Source: Betaproteobacteria bacterium
GTDB taxonomy: Bacteria > Pseudomonadota > Gammaproteobacteria > Burkholderiales > Ga0077523
Assembly: GCA_016713305.1 (NCBI GenBank)
Contig: JADJPK010000007.1
Span: 328,501 to 392,500 of the forward strand
DNA: 64,000 nt
Reading direction: 5' to 3'
Shown: piece after piece, positions 18,652 through 27,879 of the stretch
Layout: each line of letters opens with the position of its first letter
Numbering within the stretch: the stretch's first letter is position 1
Translations under genes and position numbers: made by a program
Notes under the pieces: generated by a model
Told to the model about the DNA's origin: nothing
Database searches by the model: none
What the model saw: only the letters and a program-made list of their open reading frames with translations

Positions 18652-20857
18652 TTGACCAGACCCCCCAAGAAATCCCGCATGAATCCGGCGCAGTCTGCCG
18701 CCCGGTCCTTGCGCGACAGCGATCCGCATCTCGAGCGCGAACGCACGAAGTACCCGAATCCACTTCCCTCGAGGGAATTCCTGCTCGCCCTCATGGACGA
18801 GGAAGGTCACCCGATCACTGTGGAGGCCTTGGCGGAGCGGCTCGCCATCGATCCGGAAGAGGAGGAGGCGTTCGCCCGTCGTCTGCAGGCCATGGCCCGG
18901 CAGGGTCAGATTCTCGTGAACCGGAAAGGAGCGCTGTGCGTCGCCCGCAAGCTGGATCTCGTGGCGGGTTCGGTGCTGGGTCATCCGGAAGGCTACGGTT
19001 TCTTCGTGCCGGATGACGGCGAGGGCGACATGTTTCTCGGCGCCCAGGAGATGACCAAGGTACTCCACGGCGATCGGGTGATGGCGCGGGCGGTCGGAGT
19101 CGACCGGCGCGGGCGGCGCGAGGCAGAGATCGTGGAGGTCCTGGAGCATCGCACCGCCTCTGTCGTCGGACGGTTCGTGCTGGAACACGGGGTCGCGATC
19201 GTGTCGCCTTCCGACAGGCGGATCATCCACGACATCCTGGTGCCCTCGGACGCCTCCGGCGGCGCGAAGCCTGGGCAGATCGTGGTGGTGCAGATCGTTC
19301 AACAGCCCGCGCGCTACGTGCGGCCCATCGGGCGAGTGGTCGAGGTACTGGGCGAAGCGACCGATCCGGGCATGGAGATCGAGATCGCGGTTCGCAAGCA
19401 TCAGGTGCCTTACGAGTTCTCGGCCGAGGCGCTGTCCCAGGCGGATGCCGTTCCGGCGATCGTCCAGAAGAAGGACTCGAAGGGCAGAACCGATCTGCGG
19501 AACCTGGACCTCGTGACCATCGACGGCGAGACCCGCGCGAGACTTCGACGATGCTGTCTACTGCGAGGTCCAGGGGAAGGGATTCAAACTGTACGTCGCG
19601 ATTGCCGACGTGAGTCACTATGTCCGGCCGGGCGATGCTCTGGACCGCGACGCGGCGGAGCGTGGCAATTCCGTCTACTTCCCGCGACGCGTGATCCCGA
19701 TGTTGCCCGAGGCGCTGTCCAACGGCATCTGCTCGCTCAATCCAGGCGTGGACCGACTCTGCATGTGCTGCGAGATGGACATCACGGCGCGTGGCGACAT
19801 CGCGCGCTATGTCTTCTATCCCGCCGTGATGCATTCGAAGGCACGCCTGACGTACACGGAGGTGTGGGCCGCCTTGTGCGAGCCATCGGGAGAGACAGGT
19901 CAGCGGCTGTCCTCGCTGCTGCCGCAGTTGCAGGCGCTCGACCGGCTCTACCGGGTCCTCGCCAAGGCACGTGAGCGGCGTGGTGCCATAGACTTCGAGA
20001 CGATCGAGACGCGCATGGTCTTCGATGAAGGCGGCAAGATCGCGGAGATCCTGCGCGTGGAGCGCAACGACGCTCACCGGATCATCGAGGAGTGCATGCT
20101 GGCGGCGAACGTCTGTGCGTCGGATTTCCTCCAGACGAACGAACATCCGGCGCTGTACCGCATCCATGAAGGCCCCACGCCCGAGAAGCTGGAGCGGCTG
20201 CGCGAATTCCTGTCGGAGTTCGGTCTGCAGCTGGGTGGGGGCGAGGAGCCTCGCGCCAAGGACTACGCGAAGCTCCTCTCGTCGATCCGCAACCGTCCGG
20301 ACGCGGAACTGCTCCAGACGGTGATGCTGCGTTCCCTGCAGCAGGCCCAGTACAGCCCCGAACCGCTGGGCCACTTCGGTCTTGCATACGAGTCCTACAC
20401 GCACTTCACCTCGCCCATTCGCCGTTATCCCGATCTGGTGGTCCATCGAGCGATACGGGCGCTTCTGGACGGCAAGGGGAAACTGGCGGCCGACCTCGCG
20501 GAACTGGGCCGGCACTGTTCCATGACGGAACGCCGCGCGGACGATGCCATGCGGGACGTCGCGGCCTGGCTCCAGTGCTACTACATGCGCGACCGTGTCG
20601 GCGAGATTTTCGACGGCACGGTGAGCGGAGTGGCCGCCTTCGGCATTTTTGTCGCGCTCGACACCGTCTACGTGGAAGGCATGGTGCACGTGTCGGAACT
20701 GGGCGACGACTACTATCACTTCGATGCGGCACGGCATCAGATGCTGGGCGAGCGGACATCCCAGCGGTATCGGCTTGGCGATCGCCTGAAGGTCAAGCTG
20801 GTTCGTGTGGACCTGGAGCGGGCGCGAATCGATTTCGTTCCGGCTCCGAGGCGCTGA
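18652..20857 (+). CDS. rnr: Ribonuclease R (single frame change near 19533)
   Basis: 3'-5' exoribonuclease of the RNB family, about 735 aa. The N-terminal part has cold-shock-like domains (YGFFVPDDGEGDMFLG) and ends near LRNLDLVTIDGET. The catalytic core continues one base over: ARDFDDAVYCEV with its acidic cluster, YVAIADVSHYVRPG, then NGICSLNPGVDRLCM and HFTSPIRRYPDL. The C-terminal S1 domain is GEIFDGTVSGVAAFGIFVAL to the end. The extra base is in the C-run of GAGACCCGCGCG (19528-19539). TTG 18652 or ATG 18679 may be the start. The protein ends right after S1, without the Lys-rich tail of E. coli RNase R. Confidence 0.93.
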
Positions 20858-20859
20858 TC

Positions 20860-21636
20860 GTGGCAAGGGACGAGGGTTCCAGAAATCCGGGCACCCGACT
20901 CGCCTATGGCTTCCACGCGGTGTCCGCGCGCCTGCGCAGCCGTCCGGACACGGTGAAGACGCTCCACGTTGTGGAAGGGCGTGAAGATGGTCGCTTGCGT
21001 GCTCTTCTGTCGCTCGCGAACGAGCGGGGAGTGAAGATCGTTCTGGCGAGTGGCGACCGGCTCGACCGCATGCTTCCCGGTGTGCGGCACCAGGGGGTCG
21101 TGGGGGAAGTCCTCGTCGAGGCACTGCCCCGGCATCTGGACGACGTCCTCGATGCGGTCAGGGAAGAGCCTCTCGTACTGGCGCTGGATGGCGTTCAGGA
21201 TCCGCACAACCTTGGCGCCTGCCTGCGCAGTGCGGACGCGATGGGCGTCCACGCCGTCATCGCGCCTAAGGACCGTGCCGTCGGCATCACGCCCACTGTC
21301 GAGAAGGTGGCAAGCGGCGCGACCGAGTCCGTGCCCTATCTGATGGTGACCAATCTTGCGCGGGAACTGGACGGGCTCAAGGATCGCGGGCTTCTTGCGG
21401 TCGGGCTGGCGGGTGAGGCCGATTCAGACCTGCATACGCAGCCGCTGGCCGGGCCGGTCGTACTGGTGATGGGGGCAGAGGGAAGCGGGCTCCGCCGTCT
21501 CACCCGCGAACGCTGCGATGCGCTGGTACGCATCCCCATGTTCGGTCAGGTGGAAAGCCTGAACGTGTCGGTCGCCACCGGCATCTGCCTGTACGAAGTT
21601 CGCAGGCAACGGACTGCGGCGAAAGAAAAGGGTTGA
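20860..21636 (+). CDS. rlmB: 23S rRNA (guanosine-2'-O)-methyltransferase RlmB
   Basis: 258 aa SpoU-type (SPOUT) methyltransferase that modifies G2251 of 23S rRNA. A small N-terminal substrate-binding domain (YGFHAVSARLR) precedes the knotted domain with LALDGVQDPHNLGACLRSA, MGAEGSGLRRLTRERCD and IPMFGQVESLNVSVA. The GTG start at 20860 is two bases after the rnr stop, so the genes are probably co-translated. The end of the gene overlaps the rpsF promoter. Confidence 0.94.
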   Translation: MARDEGSRNPGTRLAYGFHAVSARLRSRPDTVKTLHVVEGREDGRLRALLSLANERGVKIVLASGDRLDRMLPGVRHQGVVGEVLVEALPRHLDDVLDAVREEPLVLALDGVQDPHNLGACLRSADAMGVHAVIAPKDRAVGITPTVEKVASGATESVPYLMVTNLARELDGLKDRGLLAVGLAGEADSDLHTQPLAGPVVLVMGAEGSGLRRLTRERCDALVRIPMFGQVESLNVSVATGICLYEVRRQRTAAKEKG

Positions 21637-21660
21637 TCCACAGCGGGTTAGCCATATAAT
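21633..21660 (+). promoter_or_regulatory. Strong sigma-70 promoter of the rpsF operon
   Basis: TTGATC (21633-21638), a 16-base spacer and a consensus TATAAT (21655-21660), about 65 bases before the rpsF ATG. The -35 overlaps the rlmB stop codon. The GC-rich leader between it and rpsF could fold, which would fit ribosomal-protein autoregulation, but I see no known ligand motif. Confidence 0.8.
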
Positions 21661-21724
21661 GGCCGGCTTTTCCTTGCTCCACCGGTACGCCCATGCCGGG
21701 GGGCTTCATCCATAAGGAGCGTTC

Positions 21725-22117
21725 ATGAGGCACTACGAAGTCGTATTCATTGTCCATCCCGATCAAAGCGAGCAGGTGCCCGCGATGATCGAGCGTTACC
21801 GCAGCATGGTGACGACCAAGGGCGGCGCCATCCATCGTCTCGAAGACTGGGGACGCCGGGCGCTCGCCTATCCCATCCAGAAGGTCCACAAGGCGCACTA
21901 CGTCCTCATGAATCTCGAGTGCGACCAGGCCGTGCTGGACGAACTGGAGCATGCCTTCAAGTTCAACGATGCAGTGCTGCGCCACCTGACCATCAAGCGC
22001 TCGGAAGCGGAAACCGCTGCGTCGCCGATGATGAAGGAAGAAAAGGCGAAGTCGCTCACGTCCTCCGGCGAAGGTGAATCTGCCGAGGCGCGTCCGGCCC
22101 CTGCCGCCGCCAGCTGA
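21725..22117 (+). CDS. rpsF: 30S ribosomal protein bS6
   Basis: 130 aa. Starts MRHYEVVFIVHPDQSEQVP and carries the family segments GGAIHRLEDWGRRALAYPI and KAHYVLMNLEC, with an acidic/Ala-rich tail. It binds bS18 on the 30S platform. An AAGGAG site lies 6 bases upstream. First gene of rpsF-priB-rpsR-rplI. Confidence 0.97.
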   Translation: MRHYEVVFIVHPDQSEQVPAMIERYRSMVTTKGGAIHRLEDWGRRALAYPIQKVHKAHYVLMNLECDQAVLDELEHAFKFNDAVLRHLTIKRSEAETAASPMMKEEKAKSLTSSGEGESAEARPAPAAAS

Positions 22118-22125
22118 CGCACGCC

Positions 22126-22422
22126 TTGCAGGTCAATCGCGTCGAGTTCTCCGGTCGCGTCGAAGCGGCGGAGCCGATGCGGATGACCCCGGCCGGATTG
22201 CCCACGAGGCGTTTCACGGTCGCCCACGAATCGCAGCAGCCGGAAGCAGGCCTGGCACGGCGAGTGGAATGCCGCATGCGCGTGGTTGCGATGGGTGCCG
22301 CGGCGCAGGCCGCGAGCGCGTTGAAGGAAGGCGACGCAGTGGTGATCGAAGGCTTTCTGGCGAAGGCAAGTTATCGAAGCGAGTGGCCCGTGCTGCATGC
22401 CGCTCAACTGAAAGTGATCTGA
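22126..22422 (+). CDS. priB: Primosomal replication protein N (PriB)
   Basis: 98 aa OB-fold single-strand DNA-binding protein that helps PriA restart forks. VNRVEFSGRVEAAEPMRMTP and GLPTRRFTVAHES mark the family. It starts at TTG 22126, which is 8 bases after rpsF. No ATG fits. Its position between rpsF and rpsR is conserved in beta- and gammaproteobacteria. Confidence 0.92.
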   Translation: MQVNRVEFSGRVEAAEPMRMTPAGLPTRRFTVAHESQQPEAGLARRVECRMRVVAMGAAAQAASALKEGDAVVIEGFLAKASYRSEWPVLHAAQLKVI

Positions 22423-22438
22423 TCAAGGAATACCGATC

Positions 22439-22735
22439 ATGGCATTCGGAAATCGCAAGTTCGGAAAGGACCGCAAGGACCGCAAGAAGGACGACAAGGC
22501 GTCCCGTCCGCTGTTCAAGCGCCGCAAGTTCTGCCGCTTCACGGCCGAGAAGGTCAAGGAAGTGGACTACAAGGACGTCGAAGTCCTGAAGGAATTCATC
22601 AACGAGAACGGCAAGATCATTCCCGCGCGCATCACCGGCACGCGCGGGCACTATCAGCGCCAGCTCTCGGTCGCAGTGAAGCGTGCGCGGTTCCTCGCGC
22701 TGCTTCCGTACACCGACCTTCACGCCGGGAGATAA
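22439..22735 (+). CDS. rpsR: 30S ribosomal protein bS18
   Basis: 98 aa. Basic N-terminus, then RPLFKRRKFCRFTAEKVKEV, DYKDVEVLKEFINENGKI and ARITGTRGHYQRQLSVAVK, which is textbook bS18. Its N-terminal extension (MAFGNRKFGKDRKDRKKDDK) is longer than in E. coli. An AAGGAA site precedes the ATG. Confidence 0.97.
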   Translation: MAFGNRKFGKDRKDRKKDDKASRPLFKRRKFCRFTAEKVKEVDYKDVEVLKEFINENGKIIPARITGTRGHYQRQLSVAVKRARFLALLPYTDLHAGR

Positions 22736-22737
22736 GC

Positions 22738-23184
22738 ATGCAGATCATTCTTCTGGAAAAGGTTCTCAACCTCGGACAGCTGGGTGACGTCGTCAAGGTG
22801 AAGGATGGCTACGCCCGCAATTTCCTGATCCCGAAGGGGAAGGCGAAGCGCGCCACCGAAGCCAATCTGGCCGAGTTCGAGAAGCGCCGCGCGGAACTGG
22901 AGAAGGTCCACGCCGATGCGCTGGCCTCGGCGCAGGAGCGTGCTGCCAAGCTGGACGGACTCATGATCCAGATCAGGCAGAAGGCGGGCGTGGATGGACG
23001 TCTGTTCGGTTCCGTCACCAATCACGACATCGCCGATGTGCTCGAGGCGCAAGGCTTCGCGGTCGAGAAGGGCGCGGTGCGGCTGCCCGATGGCCCGCTC
23101 AAGCTGGTCGGCGACCATGCGGTCTCCATCGCGTTGCATACGGACGTAGTGGTTGGCATTACCGTGTCCGTCCTGGGCGAGTAG
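22738..23184 (+). CDS. rplI: 50S ribosomal protein bL9
   Basis: 148 aa. N-terminal domain MQIILLEKVLNLGQLGDVVK with VKDGYARNFLIPKGKA, a long connecting helix and a C-terminal domain with GRLFGSVTNHDIADVL. It starts two bases after rpsR and is followed by a strong terminator. Confidence 0.97.
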   Translation: MQIILLEKVLNLGQLGDVVKVKDGYARNFLIPKGKAKRATEANLAEFEKRRAELEKVHADALASAQERAAKLDGLMIQIRQKAGVDGRLFGSVTNHDIADVLEAQGFAVEKGAVRLPDGPLKLVGDHAVSIALHTDVVVGITVSVLGE

Positions 23185-23216
23185 CGATCCGATCCGTCCG
23201 CGGCATTGCGGAACAA

Positions 23217-23248
23217 GGCCACCTTCCCGGTGGCCTTTTTCTTTTCTT
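23217..23248 (+). terminator. Intrinsic terminator of the rpsF-rplI operon
   Basis: GGCCACC (23217-23223), loop TTCCC, GGTGGCC (23229-23235), followed directly by TTTTTCTTTTCTT. Perfect 7-bp stem and long U-tract, 33 bases after the rplI stop. Confidence 0.92.
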
Positions 23249-23323
23249 GTCCGGAACCGGAGCGCGGCTACTCCGCCGTGGCACCGGACCTGTTCCGAGC
23301 TCGCAATCATTACCGGGGTTTCG

Positions 23324-23352
23324 TTACCGCGGGCGCCAGGTAAGCATAGAAT
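23324..23352 (+). promoter_or_regulatory. Candidate sigma-70 promoter of dnaB
   Basis: TTACCG (23324-23329), 17 bases, TAGAAT (23347-23352). Only 3 bases separate the -10 from ATG 23356. If this promoter is real, transcription would begin at or after that ATG and the next in-frame ATG (23386) would be the working start. Confidence 0.45.
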
Positions 23353-23355
23353 TCC

Positions 23356-24771
23356 ATGTCGATCTCCGACCGAGCCCGCGCTTCGATGTCTCCTCCTCTC
23401 GATCACGATCCCGTCGTAAGTCAGCTCAAGCTGCCGCCTCATTCGGTCGAGGCCGAACAGGCGGTCCTGGGCGGACTGCTGCTGGAGAACAGCGCGTGGG
23501 ATCGCATCGGGGATCTCATCACCGAGGACGACTTCTACCGGGCCGATCACCGGCTCGTGTGGCGGCACATCTCCCGCCTGATCGAGGCCTCGCGGCCGGC
23601 GGATGTGCTCACGGCAGCGGAGAGCCTCGAACGCAGCGACGAACTCGAGAAGGCCGGGGGCCTGGCCTACGTGGCGATGCTCGCGGAGAACACTCCCTCG
23701 GCAGCCAATATCAGGCGTTATGCGGAGATCGTCCGCGAGCGCAGCATCATGCGCAAACTGGTGGAGGTGGGGACCTCCATCGCCGATTCCGCGTATCAGC
23801 CGGCAGGCCGCGATGCGGCCAAGCTGCTGGATGAGGCAGAAGCCAAGGTATTCGAGATCGCGGAAGCCGGTTCCCGCGGCAAGCAAGGGTTCCAGGCCAT
23901 TCCCCATCTGTTGACCCAGGTCGTGGAGCGCATCGACATGCTCTACAACCGGGACAACCCCAACGATGTCACCGGTGTGCCCACCGGCTATACCGATCTC
24001 GACGAAATGACCTCGGGGATGCAGCCCGGAGACCTCGTCATCGTTGCCGGACGGCCGTCAATGGGCAAGACCGCGCTGTCACTCAATATCGCCGAGAACG
24101 TCGCGCTCGATGCGGGTTTGCCTGTGGCCGTATTCAGCATGGAAATGGCCGCGACTCAGCTCGTATTGCGCCTGCTCGGTTCCGTGGGGCGGCTCGACCA
24201 GCACAAGCTGCGTACCGGGCGTCTGCTCGATGAAGACTGGCAACGTCTGACGCAATCGGTGGGCCGCCTCAACGATGCGCCGATCCACATCGACGAGACT
24301 CCGGCGCTGACGGCGCTGGAGGTGCGGGCACGAAGCCGCCGGCTGCACCGGCAGTACGGAAAGCTGGGTCTCATCGTCATCGACTATCTGCAACTCATGT
24401 CCGCCTCAAGTCAGGGCGAGAATCGAGCGACGGAGATCTCCGAGATCTCCCGCGCGCTCAAGGCCCTTGCCAAGGAACTGGACACGCCCGTCATTGCGCT
24501 GTCGCAGCTCAACCGCAGTCTCGAGCAGCGTCCCAACAAGCGTCCCGTGATGTCGGATCTGCGGGAATCCGGGGCCATCGAGCAGGACGCCGACGTGATC
24601 CTCTTCATCTATCGCGACGAGGTGTACAACCCGGACAGTCCCGACAAGGGGACGGCCGAGGTCATCATCGGCAAGCAGCGCAACGGCCCGATCGGAACGG
24701 TGCGGTTGACTTTCCGGGGTGAAAACACGCGATTCGAGAATTTCGCCAACCCCGGACGTTACCCCTCCTGA
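23356..24771 (+). CDS. dnaB: Replicative DNA helicase DnaB
   Basis: 471 aa from ATG 23356, or 461 aa from ATG 23386, which is closer to other DnaB proteins. N-terminal primase-contact domain with LPPHSVEAEQAVLGGLLLEN. RecA-like motor with Walker A GRPSMGKTAL, Walker B LIVIDYLQLM, and the conserved ALSQLNRSLEQRPNKRPVMS and FRGENTRFEN. No intein or insertion. The gene stands alone after the ribosomal operon. Confidence 0.95.
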   Translation: MSISDRARASMSPPLDHDPVVSQLKLPPHSVEAEQAVLGGLLLENSAWDRIGDLITEDDFYRADHRLVWRHISRLIEASRPADVLTAAESLERSDELEKAGGLAYVAMLAENTPSAANIRRYAEIVRERSIMRKLVEVGTSIADSAYQPAGRDAAKLLDEAEAKVFEIAEAGSRGKQGFQAIPHLLTQVVERIDMLYNRDNPNDVTGVPTGYTDLDEMTSGMQPGDLVIVAGRPSMGKTALSLNIAENVALDAGLPVAVFSMEMAATQLVLRLLGSVGRLDQHKLRTGRLLDEDWQRLTQSVGRLNDAPIHIDETPALTALEVRARSRRLHRQYGKLGLIVIDYLQLMSASSQGENRATEISEISRALKALAKELDTPVIALSQLNRSLEQRPNKRPVMSDLRESGAIEQDADVILFIYRDEVYNPDSPDKGTAEVIIGKQRNGPIGTVRLTFRGENTRFENFANPGRYPS

Positions 24772-24829
24772 ACCATTCCCGGTCCTGGCGCGGATCTCCC
24801 TGTTGCGTCTCGAAATCCTGGCCCCGAAG

Positions 24830-24860
24830 TTGCTCGGACGCATGCAGCTTGCGATATTCT
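24830..24860 (+). promoter_or_regulatory. Candidate promoter of the acyltransferase-fusion gene
   Basis: TTGCTC (24830-24835) followed after 17 bases by GATATT (24853-24858), or after 19 bases by TATTCT (24855-24860). It is about 40 bases before the ATG at 24901. Confidence 0.4.
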
Positions 24861-24900
24861 GTCGTCATCAGGTGACGAGCACACCCGCGAAACGCTGCCC

Positions 24901-26091
24901 ATGGCCATCAAGATCAAGTTGGCACGCACACCGAAGGAGATCGATGACGCCCTCTGGCTGCGTCACGAGGTGTTCGTCATAGAGGACGGCAAGTTCGGCG
25001 GCAAGCCCCTGCACGGCAGCCGCATGGTGGATCGGTTCGATGCCTTTCCCAGCGTTTTCCATGTCATCGCATACGAAGGTCCCGAACCCATCGCGACGAT
25101 GCGGCTCGTCAAGGACAGCAGCGCCGGCTTGCCTGCCGATGAACTCTACGATTTCGCGAGGTTTCGGGGCCGTGCCCATCTGGAGACGAAAGAACCGGTC
25201 TTCGGCAGTGCGGGAATGCTCGCGATCAGGGAAAAGTGGCGGCGCCGGCGCGATGTGATCCGTGCGATGTTCCGCATGGCCGCGACCGTCTGCCATTCCC
25301 AGGGCGCCACGCACATCCTCATGGTGGTCAATCACGAGACGGCCGGCATGTACGAGCGGCTCGGATTCACGCCTCTTGCGGACAAGATCTGGAACGACGA
25401 GATCGGAAATCACATCATTCCGCTCGGGGGAATCACGGAACAGTTCGTCGCGTGGGCGTTCCAGGGCTTGCCAGATACGCCGCTCAGCGCATTCCAGGAC
25501 AGCTTCGAGCGCGTGGTGCTGCGGGCCGATGAAGTCGTGTTCGAGGAAGGGTCCAGGGGCGAGCATGCATTTGTCGTGGATTCGGGCGATATCCGGATCA
25601 CCCGCAAGCGGCCTTCCGGCGAGGAACTGATTCTGGCCAACCTGGGAAGAGGGGATATGTTCGGTGAACTGGCGCTGCTGGACGATCAGCCCCGGTCAGC
25701 CACGGCCACTGCGGCGACCGATTCCGAATTGATGACCCTGGACCGCCAATCGTTCCAGAGCCAGATCCAGACTCATCCGGAACGCGCGCGGAGCATGTTC
25801 AAGATGTTCTCGGGGCGCATGAGATCCATGGATGAACTGGCACTCGTTCTGGCGTTCGCGGGACCCGGTCAGCGTCTCGAGTTCGCCCTGGAAGTGGCGC
25901 GGCAGCAGGCTGTCCCCGACCGGACGGATCCCACTCGCACCCTGTTCCACGGCGGCTCGGACGAACTGGCGCGCATGGCGGCCGTGCCCGAGACGGAGGC
26001 CCGGCGCTTCCTGGAGGGACTGGGTGCAGCCGGCGCGCTTACGCTCACTCCCAGGCATATCCGCTTCAAGGCGAGGGCCACAGCCGCATGA
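24901..26091 (+). CDS. GNAT-type acyltransferase fused to a cyclic-nucleotide-binding domain and C-terminal winged helix
   Basis: 396 aa with three parts. Residues 1 to about 185 look like the GNAT fold of N-acyl amino acid or acyl-homoserine lactone synthases: LRHEVFVIEDGKFGG, IATMRLVKDSSAG, FGSAGMLAIREKWRRRRDVI (CoA-binding region) and ILMVVNHETAGMYERLGFTP. Residues about 200-325 form a CRP-like cyclic-nucleotide-binding domain with GDMFGELALLDDQPRSATAT, including the Glu and Arg of the phosphate-binding cassette. Residues about 355-396 (DELARMAAVPETEARRFLEG) resemble a CRP-type winged helix. It may be an acyltransferase gated by cAMP or c-di-GMP, or a regulator. Mycobacterial Pat joins the same two domains in the opposite order. 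Substrate unknown. The stop overlaps the next ATG. Confidence 0.8.
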   Translation: MAIKIKLARTPKEIDDALWLRHEVFVIEDGKFGGKPLHGSRMVDRFDAFPSVFHVIAYEGPEPIATMRLVKDSSAGLPADELYDFARFRGRAHLETKEPVFGSAGMLAIREKWRRRRDVIRAMFRMAATVCHSQGATHILMVVNHETAGMYERLGFTPLADKIWNDEIGNHIIPLGGITEQFVAWAFQGLPDTPLSAFQDSFERVVLRADEVVFEEGSRGEHAFVVDSGDIRITRKRPSGEELILANLGRGDMFGELALLDDQPRSATATAATDSELMTLDRQSFQSQIQTHPERARSMFKMFSGRMRSMDELALVLAFAGPGQRLEFALEVARQQAVPDRTDPTRTLFHGGSDELARMAAVPETEARRFLEGLGAAGALTLTPRHIRFKARATAA

Positions 26092-26618
26092 CCCGGCTGC
26101 CCTTGCTGGACGACGCTGCCGACCCCGCCCTTGCGGCACGGATCCGGGCCGAGCGGGGCGGCAAGCTGCTCGCGCTCTATCGTGTGCTCATGCACAGCCC
26201 GGGCGTCGCCGGAGCCTGGCTGCAATTCTTCACGGTGATCCGGCAGCAATGCTCGTTGCCCGCAAGGACCCGCGAACTGGCCATACTCCAGGTGGCCGTG
26301 GCCAACCGGGCGCGCTACGAGTTCGAACAGCACGTGCCGTTCGCGTTGGCCGCAGGGCTGGAAGCACGGCAGCTCGACGGATTGAAGATGGGCGATCTGG
26401 AAGCCGTACGGCCTCTGTTCGAGGCCGCCGATTTCGCCGTTCTCGCCTACACGGACGCCATGACCCGTTCGATCCAGGTCCCCGACGACGTCTTCGATGC
26501 GGTGAAACGACGCTTGCCCGACGACCAGATGGTCGAACTGACGGCGACCGTTGCCGGCTACAACATGGTGTCCCGATTCCTCGAGGCGTTGCACATTCAC
26601 GAAGAGCCAGCGCGTTAG
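26088..26618 (+). CDS. Carboxymuconolactone decarboxylase/AhpD-like protein
   Basis: 176 aa. Matches the CMD/AhpD fold: LPARTRELAILQVAVANRARYEFEQHVPFA contains the (R)ELxIL and E-x-x-x-H pattern of the family, but the AhpD C-x-x-C pair is absent (R-x-x-Y-E-F-E-Q-H instead). So it is a CMD-like protein of unknown reaction rather than a peroxiredoxin reductase. It overlaps the preceding fusion gene by 4 bases (ATGA), which suggests a shared function. It faces the minus-strand cluster. Confidence 0.82.
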   Translation: MTRLPLLDDAADPALAARIRAERGGKLLALYRVLMHSPGVAGAWLQFFTVIRQQCSLPARTRELAILQVAVANRARYEFEQHVPFALAAGLEARQLDGLKMGDLEAVRPLFEAADFAVLAYTDAMTRSIQVPDDVFDAVKRRLPDDQMVELTATVAGYNMVSRFLEALHIHEEPAR

Positions 26619-26679
26619 AGAACGCGAGGCCTGATCCGGGGGGACGCGGGGCGGCTGGACACCGCGCCCCGGCGGCGTT

Positions 26680-27568
26680 TCAGGGAAGCCGCAGCAGGTA
26701 GACGGCTCTGAACTGGGTCACGTCGTAACTCGGGCCTTGCGTGGCAGAGGAATCGAATCGGGCCACGCTGAGATCCAGCGCCTGAAAGGGACTCAGCGCG
26801 ATGTTGAGTCCGATCTCGAAGGCCACGGTGCGCGCATCGGCCTTGTACGCTGTGAAACTGCGGCCACTGGAATCGAACACCGGGTCTCGGGCAGACGCCT
26901 TGTACCAGTCGGAGCGTCCGCCCACGGTCCAGGTCGCCGATCCGCTGCCGGGAGCGGCAGGCGCCCAGGTGAATACGTGGTCTCCCTGCACGCGCCGGCC
27001 ATGCAGGTACAGGCTGAGGCCCGTCCTTATCCGATAGTCGACATCGACCCCGATGCGCGTCGTCGCCAGATCGTAGACGCTGCCTTCGCGACCCAGGCGC
27101 CGATCCGCACCCGCGCTCAAGGCCGCATCGATTCTGTCGGTGAGATTGCGGCCGATCGCGGCCGAGGCCGACAGAAGACCGCCGTCGCGCATGCCGCTGT
27201 CGGCGTGCTGCAGATACTCCGCAGATCCGGTCACATCCAGGCGGATACCGGTGAAGGACCGGTCGGGCTGATAACGCCACGCCACACGTCCGCCGATGGC
27301 CGCCTGGCTCATGTCGGAGAACTCCTTCTGAACGCGTCCACGCAGATTCATGCGCAGCGACAGTCCGCTGGCGGGGCCCGTGGAGGTGGCACGCGAAGCG
27401 TGCGCGTCCACCAGCAGTGCGTCGTCGGACAACGCGCGGGTGTCGACGGATCGATTGATGTTCGTCGTGTTCCAGGCCGGCCCTGGAAGCCGAACGTCGT
27501 GTGGCCCGGAGCCGCGATCGCAGCCGAGGATACGAGGAAAGACCGGGGAGCGCGAGTCTTCTTGGCAT
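26680..27568 (-). CDS. Outer-membrane beta-barrel protein, Slam-barrel-like; N-terminal frame broken
   Basis: About 295 aa. Start ATG 27568 has a clear GGAGG site 5 bases upstream. MPRRLALP then needs a shift to read a signal peptide (SFLVSSAAIAA, predicted cut after AIAA), and another shift to join NTTNINRSVDTRALSDDAL. From there one frame is open to the end and shows alternating amphipathic strands (GLSLRMNLRGRVQKEFSD, FTGIRLDVTGSAEYLQ, GLSLYLHGRRVQGDHVF, RTVAFEIGLNIALSPFQALD, FRAVYLLRLP). The N-terminal NTTNINRSxD text recalls the start of the barrel in Slam and related porin-like proteins, but there is no TPR domain and the last residue is not aromatic. Last gene of the minus-strand cluster. 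Confidence 0.6.
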
Positions 27569-27879
27569 CGACGCCTCCGTTGAACCGTGGAGGACATGAT
27601 GACTCGCGGGCCATGACGATGGCAATGGATTTCGCGGGACGGCCGGGTCGATGCTCGCGGTCAGGCCGCAGGGACTCGCGAGTCGCAGGGCGCGAGCATC
27701 CCTGGCGCCCTGTGCCGTGGAACGCGCGGGCGCCGACTGACGATACGAGCCGCCGGTCGGACTTCGTCGATGTGGGTGGCACCGCCAACGAGTGCGGGCA
27801 TCCGTGCACCGACCGTCGATACAGGCCGGCAGCGCCGGGTGGTGCGTCTTCCCGGCCCGCCGTTCTCCGGGGTCACGCG
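27569..27879. other. Gap between the triple-barrel lipoprotein and the barrel gene
   Basis: About 310 bases. The only signals seen are the GGAGG site for the barrel gene, and a GC hairpin (GGGCGC facing GCGCCC, on the minus strand near 27690-27712) without a T-tract. No convincing gene. Confidence 0.5.
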
